A stretch of 64,000 bases of DNA from positions 24,554,635 to 24,618,634 of the forward strand of contig JAJKFL010000005.1 of the NCBI GenBank assembly GCA_021186555.1. The letters run 5' to 3'. The notes below the pieces were generated by a model, which was not told the DNA's origin, ran no database searches, and worked only from the letters and a program-made list of their open reading frames with translations. Positions 56,226 through 64,000 of the stretch are shown here, piece after piece. The stretch is from Reticulitermes speratus (taxonomy: Eukaryota > Arthropoda > Insecta > Blattodea > Rhinotermitidae). Made by a program: the position numbers and the translations under genes. Numbering within the stretch: the stretch's first letter is position 1; the number at the start of each line of letters is the position of its first letter.

Positions 56226-57129
56226 CGTTGGGTAAGTGCTGTTGTTTTATACTGGGTAAGTGAGTTTAGGTTATGCTGGGTTGTCAAATTGGCTTATAAT
56301 GGGACAGATTAGCTTCAAGACAGTGTATAGTGTCCTTCAAGAGCATTCCATTCTTCTTTAGCATCCACACGTCGCTGATATGCATATCTGCCTACACAGA
56401 AAATCCTCCACCAGCATGGGTTTGTCACCAGCGGATTCGATTATACGTGTGAAAATAAACGCGAACAGTTATGTACTGAACGCGGATAATTCGATTATAC
56501 GCGGTCTGCCAAGCACGCTGTATAGCATACGAAAAATACCACTGCCTTTACAAACATGAAGACGGATTAGCCATTGCGCAGTATTTACATAAGTAACTTC
56601 GTTTTATTCAGCACACGTAACAGTGTAAATTTTGAGCTGAACTTTACAGCTAGCGACTTCTTCCTTCCACGTCTTTAACACGCCTCTTCGTCTCACCAAG
56701 TGGTGTTCATAAACAACTATCGTTACCGCATTTATGTGATTTCCATGGCAGCGTTCCCGCATTCCCATTAATCCCATACCACAGTAAGCTAATGCAAGGC
56801 GGCTCTAAGCCATAACGGACCAGTAGGCCGCTGGCTCCGATACACGGCACCACGCAACAGGGACCCGATCCGCTTTGGACCGAGATCAACATATAATTCC
56901 GCAGTATTAGGTGTTTCCACTAACAACGAAATAATTCTAATCTATTGAAAACATATTCACCTTGTAAGAAACATTTTAATCATGTTTTAGTGTTTTAACT
57001 ATGTATTTAAAATAATATAAGTTGTACATTTTATACGATAGTGATATCACCAACGCAGCCTACCAAATTTTGGAACCATATAAAAAATGGCCTGTTTACT
57101 GGCAGTTGGTTTTAAATTTGGCATCACGT
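56226..57129. other. Non-coding stretch, nothing firmly recognised
   Basis: GGATTCGATTATACGTGTG and GGATAATTCGATTATACGCG form a short direct repeat near 56430-56505. No gene. Confidence 0.4.
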
Positions 57130-57171
57130 GCTCTCTGAGGATGGTGCATTGGCACCGAAACATGTCGGAGC
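57130..57171 (+). ncRNA. Hammerhead ribozyme motif with GUC cleavage site
   Basis: All consensus positions are met: stem I GCUCU (57130-57134) with GGAGC (57167-57171, one U-G pair), core CUGAGGA (57135-57141), stem II GGUGC/GCACC with AUUG loop (57143-57156), GAAA at 57157-57160, minimal stem III CAUG-U, and the classical GUC triplet (57064 frame-independent; bases 57164-57166). Downstream GTGTGCATTTAGTTGGT (about 57206) is the terminal box shared with the other units. Confidence 0.75.
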
Positions 57172-57260
57172 TATATATATGTAACATTCAAATGTGAACA
57201 GTAGTGTGCATTTAGTTGGTTCAATAAATTGACTACATTTATCAGAATAATGCACAGAAC
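57172..57260 (+). repeat. Tail of the hammerhead unit
   Basis: Contains TGTGCATTTAGTTGGTTCAA and AATAATGCAC, the conserved box that also closes FB1 and FB2. No opposite arm nearby. Confidence 0.5.
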
Positions 57261-57397
57261 GAACCTCAAAATAACTTATCATCCATATTCCGAACACACA
57301 TCGCATTGAAAACAAAGGCTAAATTCGAAGCCGGCGTCCACTTTTATTCTGTACGGTTTCGGCTTTCAATTACGCAGGGGCATTACTTTATGTGATA

Positions 57398-57500
57398 ACT
57401 ATCGGTTGTCACGTCCTGTCAGCTTGCCTATTGTATTAATATTGTCCACTCAGCCGACCGCCCACTCGCGCGGTGGGATGGAAGAGAAAGTGAGAACCGA
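57398..57500. repeat. Dispersed repeat G, copy 2
   Basis: TGATAACTATCGGTTGTCAC then CCTGTCAGCTTGCCTATTG, CCACTCAGCCGACCGCCCAC and GCGCGGTGGGATGG match 31478-31600 in order and orientation. Confidence 0.6.
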
Positions 57501-58375
57501 AACGTGTCAAATAAAATAATGACGCTACACGCCGAAACGAATTCATCAAAGCATTTTCGATACGAAGCGTCTGCACAAGTAAAGAAATCCTTACCCTGAT
57601 GTACTGTCATTTATTGGTCCTGCATATAAGCTTCTGCATACTTTCGGCTCTCGTATGTCTTTGAGTAGTCTACAAGTTGCGTACACATTCCGTGATGTGA
57701 CATACGTCTGAGTCAGGTTAGGTTAAGTTACGTTGTTTGCTGAGGTTAGGTTATGAGCATCGGAATAGGCTTGAGGGATGGAGCTGCGTTTATATTTTTT
57801 GTTTCCAAATGTCGTAGACACATACGAAAACGCCTCTAGGCCCATTTTCCAATGACTGTCCTCGACGCACATTGCACAGTCATAGGCGGAGCAAACTTCG
57901 ACATCGGCGTCAGTTCAGGCGAAGGCGTAAATTTAGAGTTCTGTGTAGTTTCTACGTCTCTATCTTATAGCGAAATGTGTTACACAAAAGATTCCTCGAC
58001 ACAGTTTGGAAACCAAACGTCTGAATGACGATCACAATTCACAACGCCAAGGTAATCGACGTGTTTATCAAATGACGGAAAGACACGAGAGATAAACCGA
58101 GAGCAGAGTACTAGATTAATCGAACGCTCACTCAACACCACAATGTTCGATACTTCATTTCTTGCAAACATGGCGTATCTTTGCCTGTACAAAAAATCGT
58201 GTAAAAAGTGACCCAGTCTCACATGCAACAGTATATAAATATCCATTACTGCTGCCCGTAGGAAAACATATTTTTTTCGTATGACATTAACCCGTCCACT
58301 AAAAATTGTGCAATCAAAAAATAAATATGAAAACGCAGGCTGACATAACAGTAACGTCGTAAACTCAAGGAGGCA
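57501..58375. other. Non-coding stretch, nothing recognised
   Basis: No repeat or gene recognised. Confidence 0.45.
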
Positions 58376-58650
58376 TCCGGTTCAAATCTCGGCTGGGCCG
58401 TTTTTTCCTCAGTAGTTTAATCCAAATTCGGTCCATGTGGGATTTGTGGTGGACAAAGCGGCATTGGGACAGGTTTTTCTCCGAGTACTTCGGTTTTCCA
58501 CTGTCAATTTTATTCTACCGGTGCTCCACTACAATGGAAAAGCAGAAAGAAAACTTCATCATCACCATCATCATCTTCCTCATAAGAGTTTCACAATAAG
58601 CCTTCAAGGCTGCGGTGCGTCCGTAGCATCTGCTACGGGGCCCTTCAATA
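58376..58650 (+). mobile_element. tRNA-derived SINE, family B, 5'-damaged
   Basis: Box B-like CCGGTTCAAATCTCGGC remains but box A is not recognisable. The body GTGGTGGACAAAGCGGCATT, GTGCGTCCGTAGCATCTGCT and GGGGCCC match the complete copy at 35700. Confidence 0.8.
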
Positions 58651-58689
58651 AAAAAAGTAAAAACAGAAGGCCTAACGTGGAGACCATGC

Positions 58690-59280
58690 CCGCTCGTCCG
58701 TCTGTCCGTCTATGTGTGACGCCGTTTCTCGGATTGTCATGCATCTCGGTGCAGGAGTTCTTTATAATTTGTTGTCATGCAAGAATGAGTTCCGTGAAAA
58801 TCGACTAAATGACGGTTACACTTTACTTAACGGTGCAAATAAATTTATACCCGTAATTTCCACATTTCTTGGCCGATGTGTGACATCAGGTATAGAATAT
58901 CTCCGTACTGTGCCGGTCAGCAGTTATGAGATTCGTGAAAATCGATGCAGTGAAAGCCATACTTAACTTATAGGCGTAAATTAAACTTTACCGTTTTTCT
59001 ACATTTTTCTTACGGATTTGGACAAAATTCGGCAAAACAGATTTTTGCATAACTTAACTGCAGGACTAAGTTTCGTGTAAATCGGCTCAGTGCAAGCCTT
59101 ACTTTACTTCGAGGCGTAAATAAAATTTTATCCATAGTTACACATTTACTGTCCGATTTGGGTGAAAATCGGCGTAAGAGACCTGAAGATAGTGCCGTTG
59201 ATCTCTGTAAGCTTCGGGAAAATGCGAGAAGTCCGTACTTTTCTTACGGGCTTAAATAAAACTATACTTATGCGTGTACC
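58690..59280 (+). repeat. Degenerate 140-bp tandem array, about four units
   Basis: Landmark CGTGAAAATCG starts at 58793, 58934, 59074 and 59214 (as CGGGAAAATGC), a spacing of 140-141 bp. Between landmarks, CTTACTTTACTTCGAGGCGT then AAATAAAATTTTA and CACATTT..GTCCGATTTGG recur. The left edge has TCCGTCTGTCCGTC, linking it to repeat family F. Confidence 0.8.
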
Positions 59281-59534
59281 GTGAAACCGTAGGATATTTA
59301 GAAAGGAAAGAAGGCCCTAGTAGAGTCTGTGCACTACGTCACGCCGCACACCACTTAAACATCATTGTTCATTTAACGACACTATCGGCATCCCATATTA
59401 TTTAGCGTTGAATAATAAAATTATTAGCGAAAAACAACTTTAAGAGAATGTGACAAAAAGCTGTCGCGGCCTAATATGACATCGTATCCTGGAATTCGCG
59501 TTCAGGGACTGAGCAAAACCGCGAAAACCCTCAA

Positions 59535-59756
59535 TCAGTTTAGTCGGTGTTCCAGCCGACACTGAACCGAATAAACGTCAGAAGTGTTACTGCTTGAACC
59601 ATCTTTCACGACGACATAAATGTACTGCTGCCACTGGGTGGTCATAAATTCTGTTCTTGACACGTTTAATATAGGAATGTCAAAATATTTCTTAGCCACT
59701 TCATGAAAACTGGTTATGGAGTCCACTTTCTCCCATCCAATGGGTACAAGCTTCAT
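59535..59756 (-). CDS. Unassigned 73-codon frame
   Basis: Minus strand from ATG at 59756. It contains KVDSITSFHEVAKKYFDIPI, LNVSRTEFMTTQWQQYIYVV and VKDGSSSNTSDVYSVQC. Composition is more protein-like than its neighbours, but I recognise no family. Its first codons overlap sequence like SINE family D (AATGGGTACAAGCTT), so the start is dubious. It could be an orphan exon, a retroelement relic or chance. Confidence 0.25.
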   Translation of the reverse strand: MKLVPIGWEKVDSITSFHEVAKKYFDIPILNVSRTEFMTTQWQQYIYVVVKDGSSSNTSDVYSVQCRLEHRLN

Positions 59757-59812
59757 TCAACGGGTGCAAGGCGGTCGGAGCGTGAAGACGACCATTCACC
59801 CAAGTGCTGGGA
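59700..59812 (+). mobile_element. Possible SINE family D scrap
   Basis: CATCCAATGGGTACAAGC and AAGGCGGTCGGAGCGTGAAG loosely match the family D body. Confidence 0.35.
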
Positions 59813-60184
59813 TTATGCATTAATTTAGCTTTACATCAATTTTTCTATATGCCTTACTGGCATGGTGCACGGCACAACGGTAATGCTGGCTTTTAACAAA
59901 CTTATTTCCACAGCCCTACCCTCCTGGTGAAGCCTTGGGCACAGAATGGGTGGAACCTACGTGCACATTCTGACCATGTATGATTTCATCACAAAATTAT
60001 GCAGGCAGAAAGCAGGCGTCATACAAAAATTACAAGAATGAAAACGTTTGGAACATTGGACAAGGCGAAGCCCAACACAAAAAATAACTTGGTGGTGGTC
60101 AAGCGAACAACAGTCCAAAGTGACTAAGAAATCGTTATACGAGCAAGTGAGCTGACATAACTATGGCCTAATCTGCTTTACAGG
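59813..60184. other. Non-coding stretch, nothing recognised
   Basis: No repeat or gene recognised. Confidence 0.45.
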
Positions 60185-60470
60185 GTACGCGGCACTACGC
60201 TACAAGCCGGAAGGTCGCGGGTTCGATTCCCGATGGGGTCATTGGGATTTTTCATTGACACAATCTTTCCGCCCGCAGTATGGCCCTGGGGTCAACTCAG
60301 TCTCTAACAGAAATGAGTACCAGGGGTATCTCCTGGGGGGCTAAGGCGGCCGGTACGTAGGGCTGACCACCTTGCCACCTTTATGTGCCGATTGTCTATA
60401 ACTTCTCGGAGCCTCAACCTCCTGGAGCGTTAAGGACCTGTCAGGCCTGTACAGGAATTGCTTTACCTTA
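60185..60470 (+). mobile_element. tRNA-derived SINE, family C
   Basis: GGGTACGCGGCACTACGC head with damaged box A, intact GGGTTCGATTCCCG box B, and body ending TTGCTTTACCTT. The flanks AATCTGCTT and AATCTGCCTT look like a target duplication. Confidence 0.85.
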
Positions 60471-61289
60471 TAATCTGCCTTAAAAAGCCTGGAGTGACAG
60501 AGTTCTCGTATATATTGTACATATGTGTCACTATAAATACTATGTCATTTACTGGTCTTCCCAAAATGTACATATTGAAATATGTATGCTGGACAAAGAC
60601 AAAGACACTAACACAGGACAGACCTGTCCTCTCGTTAGAGTAGACGCCTCTAGATTGGACTGGTCACAAATCCCCTGCCCCGATGGGGGCTCGATGCAAA
60701 AACAAATTGACTGACTGTCGGCTGCAGGGTTACTTGGACTTGGACTGTAAAGGGTTAAACATTTCAGTGCTGGTCACCAATATGCGTTTCTGCGCACTTG
60801 ACGCTAACCACACTCTGGCACACTGTTACCCTGTTACGTCTTCATCATCAAACAACCTCGTCTGGCCTTCACCGCTCGTTAGAACGCTACTCTAGCGTAC
60901 CGTGACTGCATAACTGGTACCAGGCTTCAGCATGCTTTCTTCATCGTCCACAGCTTAACTCCTATGCCTTAGCCCCTTTCTGCAATAACCTATAGACATA
61001 AACCACTTCCTAATTCTGTGTGTAGTGGGCTTATCTTGAGAGTGACGTAGCAGCCTTGCTTTTAAGCATAACCTTAATAATTTCTACACCGTTTTGACAC
61101 AATGAAGTATTGTTTATTACAATTAACTACCAAATTCTCTAACTACATTTACAACTACAAGGGCCCACAAAATACAAGTTTTCCTTCAACCTGACCACTG
61201 AGACACAGCCTGCCTTCGAAACATCGCGCATATTTTTGGCACATAACAAAAGAAAATTTGCACAAATGAGCCTATCAGCTTTGCCATAT
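60471..61289. other. Non-coding stretch, nothing recognised
   Basis: Short frames without resemblance to families. Confidence 0.4.
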
Positions 61290-61450
61290 AATTTACATAC
61301 ATATCCATATGTATGTAATAATTCGAGAACCGGTGCACGGATTTTCATGAATTTTCATATTGAGAAGGCTTACTGAAATGTGTACACACATTAAAACTTT
61401 TCATTCATATCGAACAAAAACGGGCACTTTACATGTCGGCATATAAGCGT
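61290..61450 (+). repeat. Dispersed repeat family F, fragment
   Basis: GGTGCACGGATTTTCATGAA, TTTTCATATTGAGAAGG and AACGGGCACTTTACATG match the middle of 44690-45030. Confidence 0.5.
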
Positions 61451-62299
61451 TTTGGGCCCACATAAATGAAACCGCTACATATGTTTGGGGTGAAGTTCAC
61501 AGAAAGAAATCACACGTTTTTGTCCAGTAAGCCTTATTGAGGCAGTTTAACAAATTAATGTTTACGCTGCCAAACACTAACAACAGAGTGAAGGTCCCAG
61601 AACTGTTACGCTATGCTGACATTTCCTAACTTGTTTTCAGTCAAAGCATAACGTCTGAATAAACGTCTAGCATACCGTTACAGATCGAACCTTTACATAT
61701 GCTACATGACAGTTAGAAGTGCAAGATAAATAAGGTCCCTTGACTCCTTTATCGATGCGAAACGGCAGATTATCGTTTTAATTCGTCACCGGCTGATAAG
61801 ATAAGATATTTTTTATGCCTTGCAACCAGTACATCGTCATACTTTTATGTGAACTTAATCTTGTAATCCCAGCACTCTCTGAATCATTTTATGACTCTGT
61901 TCACTGCTGAGGTAGTGTGGCATCGAACTGAATATGATAAGATGATTATAAAACATTAATAAGAAGGGACGTCGAAGGGTTGTAGCATATTTTAAGGTAG
62001 TATACCGACATCTGCTTGGAAGGACTGAGGAAAATGTTTAAATTCTTCAGTGCGGAAACTAGTCTGTGGTCGAGATTCGGCTGCGACTGAAAGGTATTGC
62101 GGAAGTTCCAACCCTTTTGTTCATTCTGTTTGCGTTTTAACAAACCAAACACATGCGCAAATAATTCATTTTAGACACGTCCATTAAGAGTGGAATATTT
62201 TTACGTTTAACTGCAGGGCGTTTTCTGTTCACAGGCTGTTTGATAATATAATACTACTCATGAAAAAGACATATTCTTTCACCTGTCTCTGAAACCTCA
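61451..62299. other. Non-coding stretch, nothing recognised
   Basis: No repeat or gene recognised before the tandem array. Confidence 0.45.
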
Positions 62300-63150
62300 A
62301 ATAAAATTATCTCCTTCTGTCGCAGTGACCTGCAAACAAACTTCCGTCTGTCTCGTTGATCTGTAATGAATTAAGTTCTTGTTCAGTGACATTCATACAA
62401 ACTTCAGTCCGTCTCGGTGTCCTGTAAATAAATTTCCATTTGTCTCTGTCATCTTTAAGTAAACCCCATTCCTTCTACGTGACCTGCACACAAACTTCAG
62501 TCTGCGTTAGTCACCTGTAAACAAACTTCCACCGCTCTAAGGCATCTTTAAGTAAACCCCATTCCTTCTACGTCACCTGCACACAAACTTACGTCTTAGT
62601 CACCTGCAAACAAACTTCCGTCTGTCTCGTTGATCTGTAATGAATTAAGTTCTTGTTCAGTGACATTCATACAAACTTCAGTCCGTCTCGGTGTCCTGTA
62701 AATAAATTTCCATTTGTCTCTGTCATCTTTAAGTAAACCCCATTCCTTCTACGTGACCTGCACACAAACTTCAGTCTGCGTTAGTCACCTGTAAACAAAC
62801 TTCCACCGCTCTAAGGCATCTTTAAGTAAACCCCATTCCCTCTCAGTGACCTGCACACAAACTTACGTCTTAGTCACCTGTAAACAAACTTTCGTCTGTC
62901 TCGGTGACTTCGAAATAATATCCACTCTGTCTCAAGGGCATGTACATAACTTCCGTCTGTCACCAGTAAATAAACCTCTATTTCAAAGTTAGACATCCCG
63001 TTGTGTTTTAATTTAATTAAATTTCTATTTGTTCCAGTGACGTGTTAATGAAAGCCACTCTCAGTAACATGTGCATAAATGTCTGTCTGTCTTAGTCACC
63101 TGTAAACAAACTTCCTTCTGTTTCAGCGATCTGTTAATAAACTTCATGGC
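62300..63150 (+). repeat. Degenerate 30-35-bp tandem array with 274-bp higher-order duplication
   Basis: Basic unit resembles CACCTGTAAACAAACTTCCG plus TCTGTCTCGGT. A block starting at 62329 (CCTGCAAACAAACTTCCGTC) is repeated nearly identically from 62603, an offset of 274 bp, to about 62838. Subunits within each block are far more diverged from one another than the two blocks are. Confidence 0.9.
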
Positions 63151-64000
63151 TTTGTACGTATAAACGTATTTTGACACTTAAGCATACGTACGGAGAGTCT
63201 ATAAGATGATACGAACAGACACGACCTCCATGTTGTGAGTTCATTTTACAAACTTCATGACAATTGCTGCATAACAATAAGCAGATCATATGCATGTATT
63301 AAATAACTTCGCAGCAATTTTGTTGTAATGTTAAGGCACGCCTATACGAACCGTTTGCGAGGAATTTTCATTCGTGAGATCCAGAACTCCTCTGCGACCA
63401 TGGCGAATACAAATGCCTAAGAAGTTGGAGAAAACACTACAGAAATTCCACTCCCACATCACACTGCACCAGTTAACACCTTACATCACATCACATCACA
63501 TCACGGCACACGAACACCTGCTTGCCACTGATCAACATATCACATTCTAAAATACCCATTACGCGTCTAAGCACCGAAACGCTGAATTTCTTCACCTTAT
63601 CTCAAAGATAAATTGTTCCTTAATAAAGCCTGTTCACAGCGCCTTCCAGATTAAGTTTCGTTCTTACATTATTGATTATATATCCACTATCTTCCCACAA
63701 ACCCATCAATAGCGCTTATTCTTAACGCATATGACAGCGTGCAACTTTTCGTCGTGAATCACACACCAGATTCAACTATAGCTTTGTCTTAATTATATCA
63801 TACTCTCACCCATTCTCACATACTTTCTGATACTGCCAGCAACACTACAAGACAAATATTAGCACTGGTGTCACCGTGATACGTGATAAAGACATACCTT
63901 GTAAGATTTATCACTTCATATTTTCCACGTACATAATGCGAACCAGAATTATAATTTTCAATTAAAGTTAACATTTACTGCAGACATAACAAATCATATA
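63151..64000. other. Non-coding stretch; (CATCA)n at 63481-63504
   Basis: Only the short ATCAC pentanucleotide run is notable. Confidence 0.45.

Noticed and set aside
57355..57365. Additional hammerhead GAAAC-like words (also 50388, 57640)
   Set aside because: GTTTCGGC occurs but without the CUGANGA core or stem II nearby.

Overview
The window looks like a stretch of a large, repeat-rich insect genome, probably a hemimetabolous insect such as a cockroach (inference from repeat style; not testable here). There are no bacterial-type operons. Almost everything is intronic or intergenic DNA built from transposable-element copies, SINEs, fold-back elements and short tandem arrays. The one host-gene piece I recognise is a 191-bp exon on the minus strand (15984..16174). 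It encodes part of the N-terminal receiver-like/PAS-linker region of a high-affinity cAMP phosphodiesterase of the PDE8 family, with good splice sites on both sides. If no other exon is hidden in the window, the flanking introns are at least 16 kb (downstream) and 48 kb (upstream).

Layout. 1-16 kb: palindromic fold-back elements (87-818, 2777-3003, 8952-9418, 14430-14975) whose arms carry hammerhead-ribozyme-like motifs; SINEs; an 18 x 34-bp array (5827-6438); a 32-bp array (10901-11382); a hAT-like MITE. 16-36 kb: the PDE8 exon, a triplet microsatellite, LINE 3'-end relics, a decayed mariner-like transposase with a Tigger/pogo-like MITE just downstream, and several tRNA-derived SINEs, some with perfect target-site duplications. 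36.9-40.1 kb: a 5'-truncated non-LTR retrotransposon with a 690-codon reverse transcriptase frame, an unusually long minisatellite 3' UTR and an (AAT)n tail. 40-50 kb: SINEs, a further hammerhead fold-back (42391-42784) and a fold-back pair of mariner-like transposase ends (48830-49510). 50178-52963: a Ty3/gypsy-type LTR element with an open gag, a UGA-CUA-G gag/pol junction, and a pol gene deleted from mid-RT into the 3' LTR. 53-64 kb: SINEs, two of the best hammerhead motifs (54783 and 57130), a 140-bp-period array (58690-59280) and a 33-bp-like array with a 274-bp higher-order duplication (62300-63150).

The most interesting system is the hammerhead family. At least ten motif copies (two per palindrome in three fold-backs, plus five single copies; one is strongly decayed) share CUGANGA / stem II / GAAAC / ACAUGU. 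Their stem I strands differ in sequence between copies but still pair within each copy, which is covariation-type evidence for a selected RNA. Penelope-like retroelements are known to carry minimal hammerheads of this kind; the near-perfect fold-back arrangement is the unusual part. No Penelope reverse transcriptase was recognised here.
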